Part shown: positions 11,081 through 22,335 of the stretch, in pieces
How positions within the stretch are numbered: position 1 is the first letter of the stretch
How the letters are laid out: the number at the start of each line of letters is the position of its first letter
Assembly (NCBI GenBank): GCA_963930775.1
Contig: OZ005698.1
Location: 4,284,501 to 4,348,500, forward strand
DNA length: 64,000 nt
Direction: 5' to 3'
From: Cliona cf. orientalis
Lineage: Eukaryota; Porifera; Demospongiae; Clionaida; Clionaidae
Program-made: the position numbers and the translations under genes
Notes under the pieces: generated by a model
Database searches by the model: none
What the model was told of the DNA's origin: nothing
Seen by the model: the letters and a program-made list of their open reading frames with translations, nothing else

Positions 11081-11746
11081 TACCGTATAGCGGGAAATTT
11101 TCGAGGGTAGCAATTTTCGCGGATGTGAGATTTTGAACTATTTCGCGTTTTAATTTTCGAGGATCAGCCCTGAGACAAAGTCACACCCTCAAATTGGATG
11201 CAATAAAAAACATGCCCCTCTTCTTTCATACGTGATCATAGCAGGTAGTGTTAAACACGAGCTAACTACGAAGCTGTGTTGTGGAGGCGATGATCCGTGG
11301 CTACCACGAGTATCAAAGCATTTGGGAGGCTGAAATTGGAGAAAACCTGACGTGTATCCGAGAGCCCGGGAATGTCCGTGACCCCTACATTGTAGCTGTT
11401 CACAAAACCCGAGTCTTCAACAATAGTTGGACACGTCCCAAGAAAACTGTCAGCTATATGTTCGTTCTGTCTTCGAAAAGGAGGCAGTATCGAAAATGGC
11501 TTGCTAACACTACAAATAGTGCATTTTCTGTTCAGCATGCCTTGTGGTTTATATCGACCACGCCCATTCTACTGATATCATGTGCTGCTGGTGGGACTGC
11601 GCATGCTCGAGCTAAGTCAGTGTAGGAACGGGTTGTCAAGTCATATCGTATAGCGGGAAATTTTCGAGGTATAAAATTTCGCGGATTCACCCTGATCCGC
11701 GAAAACAGTGAAAATTAATACCCTCAAAAGTTCCCGCTATACGGTA
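11081..11746. mobile_element. MITE with TACCGTATAGCGGGAAA ends
   Basis: The element begins TACCGTATAGCGGGAAATTT and ends TTCCCGCTATACGGTA. Within it, 11643-11746 is itself a complete small palindrome with the same ends and the inner pair CGCGGAT/ATCCGCG. This suggests a short foldback version lies inside or was fused to a longer one. The open frame at 11281-11625 overlaps an equally long one on the other strand and I do not call it a gene. Confidence 0.7.
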
Positions 11747-11764
11747 ATACTAATGCGCAACATA

Positions 11765-12115
11765 CATAGGCGTAGGAAGATGCTGAAGGTCGGGGGGCTG
11801 AATATACAATTGCGTGCGAAGCGCACGCAAATTTTATGACAACGCCTACTTTGTGTCAAACCACGCCCATTTTTGCACGATCGAGGCTGCTATCTTGATG
11901 AAAAAACGAACTGTAGGTCAAGTAGAATAGATTGGCAGCTATTGAGGCACATTTTATTCATAATCAGGCTAGGTAAGAAATCTGTGTCATAATAATGCTG
12001 GGCTAAGAGAACTTCCGAAGGGTTTGTTACTCTGAGAGCACGAACTGACACTTAGCTAGTCTACTAACAAGGGGGGGCGCCAGCCCCTGGAGCCTCCTCG
12101 TTTCCTACGCCACTG
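11765..12115. mobile_element. 351-bp hAT-like MITE with a 5-bp target duplication
   Basis: The ends are CATAGGCGTAGGAAG and TTTCCTACGCCACTG. ACATA flanks it on both sides (11760-11764 and 12116-12120). Copy A of the host element lacks it. Its interior, with CGCGCAAA-like and ACCACGCCCATTT motifs, resembles the element at 10015. Confidence 0.75.
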
Positions 12116-12257
12116 ACATATATCTGAGAGTGACTTGGGGATTGTATATGTAATCATCCCCAGTCTAAATCCAATGTAAGGAGCATTGCCCATGGAATGT
12201 TGTTGGTAGCCTTCCCAGCATCATTGGCAGAGAAAAAGAAAGATGGAAAAAAATTGG

Positions 12258-12338
12258 CCCCGGGTGGGATTCAAACCAGTGCACATATTCGACACTGGTT
12301 GGCAGACACTAAGCTTAACCATTGCACCATCTGGACAG
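12258..12338 (-). ncRNA. tRNA-like sequence inside element copy B
   Basis: A box TGGTGCAATGG starts at 12329 and B box GGTTTGAATCC at 12277 on the minus strand, with the same 52-bp spacing as copy A. Its presence at the same place in both copies shows it is part of the element and not a later insertion. Confidence 0.5.
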
Positions 12339-12545
12339 TAGTGATTTCCTTCATACTTTAGTGGTCAGAAACTACTACAACTCGTATTTCAAAACTGAAA
12401 GTGAAAATTAAAAATCTGAAACGATTCAATTTTTATATTATATAAAAATTATTGCACAATACCTTTTACTGTGCTTTGAATGAATTATTTACATTACATT
12501 ACATTAACATTACACGCTCACATATTATTCTTTTCTGACTTAGTG

Positions 12546-13928
12546 TGTAACAAGGGGACCACACCCGGAAACCATCAACCATACAATGCAAGCAGGCAGC
12601 CTAAACGTCAAAAGATGGTAAAGTTCGTCACGTTTATGTGCGCGCGAAGCCCCGCCCCTCACGTAGCACGTGTGGCTTCCCTATACAAACATGGGAAACA
12701 CTATTATATCTAAGGTGTGAAAAATTCTAGGTGCGATCCCTCATGTGAAACCGCTGGACGCAAGCAGTGCAAGCAGGCTCACTCTGATGTGAGCACAAAG
12801 CCCCACCCCTCACGTAGTGCGTGAGGCGAACGCATGGCTTCCCTATAGGTGAATGAAAATTCCGTGGCGTGAATGGCTTCCCAGATAACGGAAGTCCTAA
12901 TAGAGTCATGTTGCGTAGCCACGCCCCTCACATAGCGCGTGGGTGGAAAACATGGGGAAGCGTCAACAAGGAGTTCCAGATGTATCCACGCTATAGGGGA
13001 ACGCCAGTGGGAGTGGTCAATGTCTGGGTAGTGTGCAGATAAGCACCCCATCTGTACTGTTCTGTATTCGCTATGCCTAAGGACGAGACCATCACAGTAT
13101 CTGATGCAGAGGAGATTGGCCACGCATCATATTCTATTATCGTATGATACTACTTTGTACGGCACATCAATATCTCTCAATCAGGGGTATGTGGGCTTGA
13201 CGGCCATGTAGACGGCGAAATACTAACATGGACGCTAGTCAACACCGCTATACTGTTGATCAGAGAGAAAAACTGCACGTCTGCCATCGCGTCATCGGTA
13301 AATCGTCAGCTCACACGATAGATCATTGGAGAACTTATCTAGCTACCTATATGCCACAATCCTTGCCATGATCTGACCATAATGGCCGTGGTACCTGCGT
13401 GGACCTGGGCCTCACGTTCATAGTCAGCCAATTCCACCACTTGAGTCCAGTAGACAACCACTGCAGTTACTATAGACAAGTGCGTAGACGTGAGATGGGT
13501 TGTGTGACCACGCCCTTTTAATATTCTCAATAGACCGGAAGCTGAGCCGAAAGGGAGGGGCCAGGCCTGTGCCTCAAGGTCAAGTACTGACCGGAAACAA
13601 GGTCAAAACTTCTGCCACACCGCCCACACAAAAGCTCCTGTGTGGGCGGGGTAACATTACGTCATCGCAACCACATCCGTTTCAAACCATCGTCAACTTT
13701 CGTCTGGCTGTACGGTCCTCTCCATCGCACCAGCATACGGTGCCCCATTAACTGGCATGGCCTCCAAACCACCTAGCGGGGTTCAAAGGTCACACCACAT
13801 CCGGGACACGCCCACCTATCGCCGCGGCCCACCAAGCATAAGCATTGGCTACACCTAATCAGAAGCAATAAAACGTACTGCACACAGTACCTGGAACACA
13901 TAATCGACTACAATGCAAGTAGGCATCA
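12546..13928. repeat. Fragmented copies of the ACACTAAGCAGAAAA family and an associated repeat
   Basis: Blocks such as CCCCGCCCCTCACGTAG, TGGCTTCCCTATA and CTAAGGTGTGA recur in shuffled order to about 13000. The stretch 13500-13800 (GTGTGGGCGGGGTAACATTACGTCATCGCAA region) is matched in inverted orientation at 28255-28430. No gene is recognised. Confidence 0.5.
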
Positions 13929-14347
13929 TACCGTAAACTCTGGTTATTAAGCGCACCTCGCTATTAAGCGCATGCATGCCTCTTCTTGTCATAAGCTATT
14001 GTTTATTAAGCGCATGCGCTAAATAGGCATGGCGTTCTATGAACATAACCTTGACCGGCTGGAAAGTATTTGGAGTCAGGTATCTTTGGAGAAATGATGG
14101 CCACGAATAACGTTATCATGCAAGAAGATCGACAAATCGCCAGCACTCGTAATCTTGAGCGGCAACTATAGACGCTAAAGTCCTCGATTGAGCGAGCGCT
14201 AGTGCTAGCGGGCCTCGCATCCATCACGTGCCCAAACATTTGTGGGCGTGGTTATGTGCCATATAAGCGCATATCCTTTATTAAGCGCATACTGTCATTC
14301 CGCTTAGCGCTATAGGCGCATGTGCTAGTTAACCAGACTCTACGGTA
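13929..14347. mobile_element. 419-bp MITE with AAGCGCA-type ends
   Basis: The inverted ends are TACCGTAAACTCTGGTTA and TTAACCAGACTCTACGGTA, followed inward by repeated TTAAGCGCA. A second member of 545 bp is at 42514-43058. Flanking TA suggests a TA-targeting (Tc1/mariner-like) mobiliser. Confidence 0.8.
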
Positions 14348-14802
14348 TATGCAATGTTTGGTAAAGGGTCGTCAACTTACAAACATATAGGAGTGCATTC
14401 TAAGGTGTGAATCAATAGTCATGAACGGCTTCCCAGATTATTTATTACACACACATCATCCCTGGCTCTTCCTGGACACGCCCACCTTTCTCTATGCCTC
14501 ACGATTCACTAATTGAACTCATGCTCACGTCCACGCACTCAATATCTATCGAAATCTCGCCACCCTCGAAATCTCGCCGTACCTATAAGGAGGTTGGTTC
14601 CAATAAACGCCGCCCTCGAAATCTCGCCGCATGGAAAAGGGTCGTCGGATTCCAAATACGTGGAATGCAGGCGCACACGTGCAATTCGCACTGGTGAGTG
14701 GACTAGTCGCTGCCCTCGACATTTTGCAATCAGAACGGTTTAAACCTGACAGCTCATAATTCTGATCACTTTACATGCTGTTCATACTTGAGTGTCTGGA
14801 GA

Positions 14803-15057
14803 GCCGGCACCAGCACCCAAAATCATAAAAGATGGCAAGTGAGATGGTTTGGGTTGTGGGTTTTGGTAATAGATTGTGAGGGGTTAGTATTATTTATAGT
14901 GGTAAGGTGGCAAAAATTGGTCGCCCGCAAGGTGGCTGAGTGGACTAGGACCTGGGTGGGATCATGGGTTCGAATCCCACTTGATCTATAAGCCAATATT
15001 TTTGACGGGCTTAGTTTCCAGCTCTTTAATCCCTTATGTTCAGGTGCTGGTGCTGGC
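14803..15057 (+). mobile_element. 255-bp TIR element with a tRNA-like promoter
   Basis: GCCGGCACCAGCACC (14803-14817) and GGTGCTGGTGCTGGC (15043-15057) bound the element with one mismatch. Inside, TGGCTGAGTGG (14933-14943) is a near-canonical A box and GGTTCGAATCC (14967-14977) a canonical B box. They are only 34 bp apart, shorter than in a real tRNA. I therefore call it a tRNA-like or SINE-like element and not a tRNA gene. Confidence 0.55.
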
Positions 15058-15199
15058 ACTGCCTACATTTTAATACATGTACACATTGAGTCCTCATTCC
15101 TGGCCAGATTGCAAATTTATGAGGTTGGTATGTTCTTGAGCAGAGTAACCGACAGGTTAAGTATCAAAAATCGACCTGGGGATGAGGCTAAGATGGCCA

Positions 15200-15250
15200 T
15201 AGTCTCGTTCCCAGATCCCAGCACACAGGCAGGGTCTGGGAACGAGACTA
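15200..15250. mobile_element. 51-bp hairpin element with a 9-bp duplication
   Basis: TAGTCTCGTTCCCAGA pairs with TCTGGGAACGAGACTA across a short loop. The flanks AGATGGCCA (15191-15199) and AAATGGCCA (15251-15259) match at 8 of 9 positions. Related hairpins lie at 16044-16106 and 54510-54550. Confidence 0.6.
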
Positions 15251-15259
15251 AAATGGCCA

Positions 15260-15695
15260 CAGGTGGGTGCAGTTTTGTTGTCACAGGCTGCCCACTCATT
15301 CTAACCAAGGGATGAAATGACTCCACTCAGGAGGAAATTACTTGCCCAGATCATTAACCCTCGCCGCAAAGTGTAGATGGTGCAATCATTTGGCTATTTT
15401 TGTCCATCCGTCTGTCCGCCCCAACCCTCCTGTGCTAAATGGTAAGGGTCGCCTGAGAGAAAGTACACATTCGAGGCATAAAGGGAAATACTTGTACCCG
15501 CTACATGTAATATACCTCTCCCCTTGACACAATCTAGTCTATTTGAACCCCCGAACCCCCTAGACATTCATTCAATCTATAGGCCCCCAGACACAATCTA
15601 TTCCAAATAGGCCCTCTGATATCCAAATAAAGGTGCACATTATAACCCCCAGACACAATTTATATTATTATAATAACCCCCATACACAGTCATTT
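15260..15695. other. Unassigned sequence
   Basis: This stretch contains repeated CCCCCAGACACAATCTA-like phrases (15548-15680), a short degenerate tandem pattern. No gene is recognised. Confidence 0.4.
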
Positions 15696-16043
15696 ACGGT
15701 GGCCGAGACGGCCTTCCAATTTCTCGATTTCCATTTCTGAATTGGACATTTCCAAATTCGCATTTCTAAAGTTGTCACCTTAAACTTTTATTTTAGCCAG
15801 CAACTCAACTACTGTGTTTAATGGCTTCTCGTCTTTGAGCATAGATAGAGGATAGAGCGAGCACTCAAACCAGATAGCATACCGCGTCATACTCTAATGC
15901 TGGCACGCAGGCTTGGGGTCAAAGGTCAACATTAACATGTTCTCGTCGAGTCGATATCTGTTTCTGAAGTAAATCCTCGCTGCCCTGCATTTATTAGCTA
16001 CATTTATTTCTGAAATCTTCATTTTTAAAGTTGTGGTACATCG

Positions 16044-16106
16044 TAGCCTCGTTCTCAGGCCACTCCCAGTCAGCGTGCAACTGGGTGTGGCCTGGGAACG
16101 AGGCTT
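16044..16106. mobile_element. Short hairpin element of the TAGCCTCGTTC type
   Basis: GCCTCGTTCTCAGGCCAC and GTGGCCTGGGAACGAGGC form a nearly perfect stem around a 9-nt loop. The end sequence matches the hairpins at 15200 and 54510. A flanking duplication is only faintly visible (GGTACATCG versus GATACCATC). Confidence 0.55.
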
Positions 16107-16317
16107 GATACCATCCCCGATACAATCCTAGCTCTAGCCAGCCCCTAGCTCCCATTAATTTTTTGTAATATTCATATAGGCACTTCTGTGACCATCAGCG
16201 ATATTAAATATTGTCTTCACAGATAGGGGTGGGGCTTGGACATGCAAAGGTTCACATTCCTGTGCGCATGCGCCCTGTGTAACTCCCTGAGAGTTTGTGG
16301 AGGGAAGGATGCAAACG

Positions 16318-16460
16318 CAGTGTTGCCAGGTTGGTTCCTCCAAAAATCCAGAAATCACGGATAAAGTGTGCATTTCTTCTTATCTCCCATAGTAAACTAT
16401 ACCTCATCTGTTGATCAAAAATCCGTATTTCTGGATAAATCCGTAGACCTGGCAACACTG
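16318..16460. mobile_element. 143-bp TIR element with a 6-bp target duplication
   Basis: The ends are CAGTGTTGCCAGGT and ACCTGGCAACACTG. CAAACG is perfectly repeated at 16312-16317 and 16461-16466. It is the smallest member of the 6-bp group and is inserted in the 8-bp-duplication element. Confidence 0.85.
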
Positions 16461-16890
16461 CAAACGCTATGTAGCTACAATGAAATAGGAAATCTACCAA
16501 ATTAGAAATGCCCAGGATTGGAAATCGTCAATTCAGAAATAGAAATCGAGAACCACGTAGTGTTGATCTTTGACCCCCTAGTCCGCGCGCCAATACAATA
16601 ATTTGGAGTATGACGTGGTATGCTATCTGGTTTGAGTGCTCGCTCTATCTGTGCTCGAAGACAGAAGCCATTAAACACAGTGGAGTAGTTGCTGGCTAAT
16701 TAAGTAAAGATTTTGAAATGACAACTTTAGAAATACAAATTTGGAAATGACCAATTCAGAAATGGAAGTCGAGAAGTTGGAAGTTTGGAATGGCCATTCT
16801 CGGCCACCGTAGTCATTTCACTATCTAAAATTTAATTTCAATGAATACTGTCATGAAGTGACATCGTTATCAATTATTATCTGCATGAAA

Positions 16891-17010
16891 CAAACAAATA
16901 TTCTTTGCGGACAATTTAACTGTTCAGTAAAACTTGCCGATGTTTTGACTAGAAGCTCTAGTCAACCTCGGGGCTGAACAGTTAAGTTGTTCACAAAGAA
17001 TCTTTGTTTG
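16891..17010. repeat. Foldback of about 120 bp
   Basis: CAAACAAATATTCTTTG and CAAAGAATCTTTGTTTG begin inverted arms of about 37 bp that continue as TTTAACTGTTCAG/CTGAACAGTTAA. The loop has its own hairpin, TTGACTAGA/TCTAGTCAA. Half of a second copy is at 44863-44945. Confidence 0.65.
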
Positions 17011-17235
17011 GATACAGTCATCATAATCATGTGCCTGAACATGAGCTACATAGCGATCACCAACCCGAGACTTCTGGTGTCAATCACACTTTGACCTTTG
17101 TGTTTATAAGGTTCTCTTCTTGTTTTTGACTACACCAGGAAAGAGATGGAGGGGACAACTGATCAAAATTACTTGCTATAGTTGTTATAAACCTCTCTTG
17201 CGAGCCATATAGTCGGTTGTAGTGTTTAGATGCAC

Positions 17236-18140
17236 AGTTAACATTAGTTATATAATCTCACAATGCCATTCGGACACTCGTTCCCTTGTGCACTCTCCTT
17301 CATTTTAGTAGACTCTGCATGTGTGACCTTCCATATATTAAAATGATACCATTGATTATAATTATACATCCTACCTCACGTTGTAGGATTACAAATTTGG
17401 TGGGTTGGGCAGGGGCTGCCTCACATTCTTCCAGCTTACTGACCCAGTTAGTTGCACATGCTGGCAATATCCTCAAGGCCAAATCGGAATGTCCGATTAA
17501 GATTGTTCTTAACATTCTCAGCCTTGCTGATATTGACTTCCTAATACATTCATACCATGAATTACCTGTGAGAGGGACCCTGTCCGATCATACTATATTG
17601 TTACTGCATAAACAACCCAGTGGAAAAGATGAAGGGTGGGAGGGTGGAACTTTTCGGCTGCTTGTTCCAGAGCTAGCATGGCACAACTAAGCTTGTGTGC
17701 CTAATGTGCATGCTCAGGCTGAGCTTTGCTCCACCCCGCACAACCATTCACTCCATGTTAACTACGTTTAATTCAAGTATTAAACTCCAATTAACATTAG
17801 TCGTGTAATCTCACAATGTCATTCGGACATTATTGCTCCCTTGTGCACTCTCCTTCATTCTAGTATATGTGAACCATACTCCATGTGACTTTCCATATAT
17901 TATAATGATACCATTGATTATAATTATACATCCTACCTCACGTTGTAGACGTTGTAGGATTATGAATTTGGTGGGTTGGGCAGGGGCCACCTCACATGCT
18001 TCCGGCTTACTGATCCAGTTAGTTGCACATGCTGACAATATCCTCAAGGCCAAATCGGAATGTCCGGTTAAGATTGTTCTTAACATTCTCAGCCATTCTG
18101 ATATTGACTTTCTAATACATTCATACCATGAATGAACTGC
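17236..18140. repeat. Tandem 340-bp repeats at the 3' end of the DIRS/Ngaro fossil
   Basis: Two segments starting TTAACATTAGT followed by AATCTCACAATG and ending ATTCATACCATGAAT are about 85-90% alike and 555 bp apart. Open frames through them are similar in both copies, but no protein family is recognised. I read them as terminal repeats of the retroelement. Confidence 0.6.
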
Positions 18141-18184
18141 CCAATCTCCCAAAAACCTATACATATTCACAATAATTTTCTTAG

Positions 18185-19156
18185 TTGGAGCTAATCAGTG
18201 CTGAGATTGAAGACAATTCTTCTCTGGACAGCCGCTCATATAATAAATAAGCCGCACTCTCCCATCTTCCTAGGGTTTTGATTTCTCTGATGACACTCCC
18301 TTCCTCCCTACAGTGGTCGTAGCCCCAATACGGAAGCTGTGTCTGGAGTATGACGATGAATCGATTCCCGCATCAGTTAGTGCCAGTCTCATGTAAGATA
18401 TGAAGTGATCTTTGGTCAACAGATGGCCATCTTCAAACTTGAAGAGGAAACCACTGTCATCCCCTCTGCTTGCTACGTAGGCCAGGATGGCTGCTACCTG
18501 GCACAGTTAATTGTTGGTCCGGCCTACATAGATATCAACACCCTTCTGGAATTGATCTGTTTTGGACGCCTTAATGGTCACTTTGATTATTGAAGGGTTA
18601 GCCACGCTATCTGCGGCAAGGTCTTCCCTATTTAGGTGAACTGCTTTATCATACGCTGACTCAGATGGGACAGTTATCTCCCCTGACTGTAAAAACCCAA
18701 AGTAGCAGAGACAGCACGCTGCCCATAGCGTGATGTTGTTAAACCGTGAAGGCTCCTTATTCCATACTTTCCTATCTGCAATAGGATGTCTGGGGTCATT
18801 GGCATCCTTGGCTTTTTTGATGGGTATTTCTCAGCAAATTTTCTCTTGGCGCCCTTTAGTACCTGCTCCAAACGTGCCATACCACCGATGTTAGGATCTT
18901 CCATGTGCATTGCAATTTGTAGATGGCGGACTGCTGACAGATAGCATTTTATGGAACTTGGGGCGAGCCCATCATCTGCTAGGTAACCCACAAATCTACA
19001 GAGCAGATCCTCTGAAACTGGGAGTGGGTGAAGATTGGGTTTGATGGAAAATTCTAAGTATCTCCGTTTGGCAGAGTCATATGCCTGGCTTGTGGACGAA
19101 GCTAGACCACTTTGAAAATAGCGGTCCACAGACTTGTCCAGCTCACTGAGGTCCAA
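18185..19156 (-). pseudogene. Tyrosine recombinase region of the DIRS/Ngaro fossil
   Basis: The N-terminal core-binding region (STSQAYDSAKRRYLEF, SIKCYLSAVRHLQIA) is followed by a catalytic domain with IKASKTDQFQKGVDIYVG and HSFRIGATT. The family uses this enzyme to join a circular DNA copy to the chromosome. Broken. Confidence 0.8.
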
Positions 19157-19560
19157 TCTGGCTTGACCACCACTATTGGATCCAGTAGCTTCTGTGGTAG
19201 AGAGGAGAGGTTTTCATTAGCTTGAGGGTGGTTGGACAAAAAATAGCTGAGGTTATCCTTGGAGAGTGCGTCCTCTAAGTCATTGTCTTTGCCTGGGATA
19301 TGAGATGCGACGACTAGGAGGAACCTGAACTTGGCTTTTATGAAAGCCAAAGTCTTCAGCAAGTGCATTACGTCTGCATTCTTGCTGTAATCCTGGTTCA
19401 AGTCAGCGACCACTGCAGTGTTGTCACATTGGGCCTGCACTGTTAAACCAGTCCACTCCCTGCCCCATATCGCTGCCGCAAGTACGATTGGTATCAATTC
19501 CTTGATGGTGATGTGCATGTGCTGCAATGATTCCTGCCATTGTAGCTGAAATCAATATCT
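19157..19560 (-). pseudogene. RNase H region of the DIRS/Ngaro fossil
   Basis: ITIKELIPIVLAAAIWG, QCDNTAVVADLN and HIPGKDNDLEDALS are typical of DIRS-type RNase H, which removes the RNA template strand during reverse transcription. Part of the broken element. Confidence 0.75.
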
Positions 19561-19627
19561 GTTGTACATGTACATGTAAAAGGCCCCGCACCCCCACTTG
19601 CTGGATGCATCTGAGGTTAACTGAACG

Positions 19628-20560
19628 TCAGGGTGCGCTCTCCATAATTCCCAGAACATAGATACTTTGTTCCAAGATGATGCGAATCTGTACCACCACT
19701 CTATTGTCAGACCTGGTCTCCAGGTTGAGCTGAATGTGGTGATTTGGGTGCTTAGTTACTTTTGACAGATCAATTAAGCGTCTCAGAAACAATCTTCCTG
19801 GCTTTATCACATTACAAGCATGGGAAAGGCTACTGATGATTGATTGTAGATCCCACTTTGTGCACGCTGTCTTCCCATGCCACTGGGTTAGCTTTTGTAG
19901 TAGCTGGTGCAGAGTTTCTGGGGGTCTTAACTCCATTGCTACCATATCTATCTCGATGCCTAGGAATGGTAATGTGGTCGCTGGCCCCTCCAATTTATCT
20001 TCCTCTACTGGGGCCCCCGCTTCCTCACACACTTGGAGCATGATTCTGGTATTGTTTGAGCATTCATCTGACCCCGGGAAGCCCACCGTTATGAAATAAT
20101 CGACGTAGTGATCCACATATGATGCTCCCTTGTGCTGCATCATCCATTGCAAAGCATCTGCAACTGCTGAAAAGAGTAGCGGGGCTGACCTTAGCCCAAA
20201 ATGGCAAGCACTTGTCCACATATACTGAGCCCTGCCACTCCATGCCCAGTAGGTATCTGTCCTCTAGATGGATGGGAACAAGTCTGTACGCCTGTTTGAT
20301 GTCCATCTTTGATAACAAAGTGCCCTGGCCCAGCTGGATTACACTTGCTACTATAGTATCGACAGAGGTGTAAGAGAGGCTGATCATGTCCCTCTCGATA
20401 CCATCATTCATGCTGCTCCCATCCGGGGCTGATAGATCAATGATTAGCCTCCATTTTTCCAGCTTGTTTTTCTTTGGTATTAGACCGAAAGGGCTGCTAT
20501 GTATATTCATTTGCCCAAATACATTGGTAGCTTTAATGAGTCTCCACATGCATCATTGCA
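19628..20560 (-). pseudogene. Reverse transcriptase region of the DIRS/Ngaro fossil
   Basis: FGLIPKKNKLEKWRLIIDLS, LSKMDIKQAYRLVPIH and LPFLGIEIDMVAMELRPP match the palm and thumb of DIRS-type reverse transcriptases. Part of the broken element. Confidence 0.8.
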
Positions 20561-20845
20561 CCACTCATTACCAACTTGGTAAGGGGTCGATAGCTGTCTA
20601 GCCCTTCCAGCTGCTCCATGAACCGATATTCACCATCTTGCCTCAGCCAGGTGCCATTCCAGGAGCCTGATGATCACCAGTGTGCAATTGTAATGCAATT
20701 GTAATAATGTGTGAGTGTGTGTGGGTATGCATGTATTTGATAACAAGTATCCTCAGGATTTATTTGAGACATTCATGCCAGTGAGTAATGTGTACCTATG
20801 AGGTTCTAGCAGTTCTAATTTCCACTACTGGACAGTTCAAGAGAT

Positions 20846-22335
20846 TTACACGCCCATTTTCTTGTTCTCCGTGCATCTGCCACAGGGGTGGCTCAGCTTG
20901 TCGCACACATTACATCTGTGTTGATAGATGCATGCGTCACCAAACTTGCAGTCACCATTGAATTGGTTGAACTTCTTACAAATCTGATTGATGCTATGGG
21001 TGCTGCACGTTTGTGACTTGGCATGGCTTGCTGCTCTTCTGGCCGTTTGCAAGACACGCTGGTGGATACAAACCCTCCACTGGTACTCTGAGATGCTTTC
21101 GTCGGGCACATTTCTGAGCTGTGGTCCACTGACAGACAGAACCTGCACCAGCCCTCCGTGCTGACTGCCGCGCTGGTGAAACATTGTGTATAATATATGC
21201 TTGGGTCCACTTTTGCCCAGTCCTTGTTTGCACTGTCTGCCACTTCCTGGCAGAAATTGTGGTTGTAGACCACCCATGACGGCCAGGCGTACTTGAGACT
21301 TACTTTTGCAATGATGGTGGCATATGCTAGTAGTGATTTAGTGTGAGCCGGTTCGTGCTCTATGATTATGGGGGCATAGATGCAGAAGCACTGTAGCCAT
21401 AAGTCGGGGATCATTTTCTTGGAGCCAGCCAAGTGCTCTGTCCTGATGATCACGATGTGCCCGTCCTCTGCATTAGGCAACGATCTTGTCTGGCCTTTGG
21501 CTGGGGACAGCTCTTAGAAATCAGTGTACTGGCCTGACACAATTCTGTCTACCAACTTCTTGGATAGGGATGCCAGGCCTGAGCCAGTTTGAACAAGCTT
21601 CGTAACTCCACTGGAGGACTGCTTCTGAAGCTGGCCCTTGTCTCCCAGCTGGCTAATGATGTTGGCCACTGCCTTTCCCACTTCTGCTCCGTCCACCTGC
21701 TTGCCAGGGTCAAACTCTAGCATTCCTTTCAGCGCCTCCTCATCAGGCAAGCGTCCCCAAGAGGTATATATTATTCCCTAGTTTGAACTAAAGCCATGAC
21801 CTGTTAATAATATTGAGACATGAGGTGATAGTGTCCAGGCCTACCCATGCTACGCAGCATCACCTCCTCGCTTACGTGGCCAGTGCTCTTGCTCATGCAC
21901 TCCCAGCTGCTGATCTACGCCCCCAGCCCGAAGCATCAACATCGAAGGGTAAGAGAAGTAGTACAGCAATACCCCCTCACTCATCTCCTGTTTCTCCACC
22001 CCTCGGATATGATCGTTATAATACAAGCGGGGGGCTGACAGGCGGGGAATGCAAGGCAGACATCGCAAGTTGGCATGATAAGCTAGACTTATAAGGCCTA
22101 CTGGGCCAAGCAAGACCAGCAGGTGATAGCGCCAGTATCACTCTGGTAGGGCAGCCACCACGTGCTTGGCGATCTCAGCTGTCAGTGTCGGAGTGGGATT
22201 CTTTTCCTTCTCCTTTGAGCCCTCTGTCATTCCATCAGGGTTTGTCGGATTATCTTCAGCCATTCCAGCAACATTGTTTGGGAACCAGAGCTCAATCGAC
22301 ACGGATAACTTTTTCGGTAATCTAGTACACAAACC
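20846..22335 (-). pseudogene. Gag-like region of the DIRS/Ngaro fossil
   Basis: The C-terminal side has a Cys/His-rich motif with spaced cysteines (CKKFNQFNGDCKFGDACIYQH). The N-terminal side has an acidic Lys/Pro-rich start and a helical region. It is identified mainly by position upstream of the reverse transcriptase. Broken. Confidence 0.6.

Larger units (their letters stand above)
10941..12545. mobile_element. TIR element (copy B), interrupted twice
   Basis: It begins ACAACCTAAGAT directly after copy A and shares its interior (GGTATGTCACCA, GGTCAGGTATGTGG, CTGAGAGTGACTTGGGG). It ends near CTTTTCTGACTTAGTGTG. Insertions at 11081-11746 and 11765-12115 expand it from about 580 bp to 1.6 kb. 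Aligning it with copy A exposes both insertion points. Confidence 0.65.
15696..16810. mobile_element. 1.1-kb non-autonomous element with long TIRs and an 8-bp duplication
   Basis: The ends are ACGGTGGCCGAGA and TCTCGGCCACCGT, with imperfect inverted arms of about 230 bp that include GGTTTGAGTGCTCGCTCTA. AGTCATTT flanks both sides (15688-15695 and 16811-16818). Eight-base duplications are usual for hAT, P and Merlin elements. Two smaller elements are nested inside (16044-16106 and 16318-16460). No transposase is present. Confidence 0.8.
17236..22335 (-). mobile_element. DIRS/Ngaro-type tyrosine-recombinase retroelement, broken fossil
   Basis: Read on the minus strand, the order is a gag-like region, reverse transcriptase, RNase H and a tyrosine recombinase. 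This is the order typical of DIRS/Ngaro elements, which integrate through a recombinase and have no DDE integrase. Downstream of the recombinase lies a duplicated segment (17236-17575 and 17790-18140, about 340 bp), compatible with the split direct repeats of Ngaro-like elements. The element carries several breaks in its coding regions and is not functional. No 5' repeat partner was recognised. Moderate decay suggests an old but not ancient insertion. Confidence 0.8.

Noticed and set aside
14927-14992. Functional tRNA gene
   Set aside because: The A and B boxes are good but only 34 bp apart, with no room for an anticodon arm of normal length, and the block sits between inverted repeats.
17286-17690. 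Duplicated exon of a host gene (similar open frames at 17383-17570 and 17955-18135)
   Set aside because: The duplication includes non-coding flanks and sits at the 3' end of the DIRS/Ngaro fossil, so terminal repeats explain it better.
18272-18394. Plus-strand terminal exon (acceptor CTTCCTAG, about 40 open codons, stop)
   Set aside because: The minus strand of the same bases encodes the C-terminal part of the DIRS/Ngaro tyrosine recombinase, so the plus-strand frame is its shadow.
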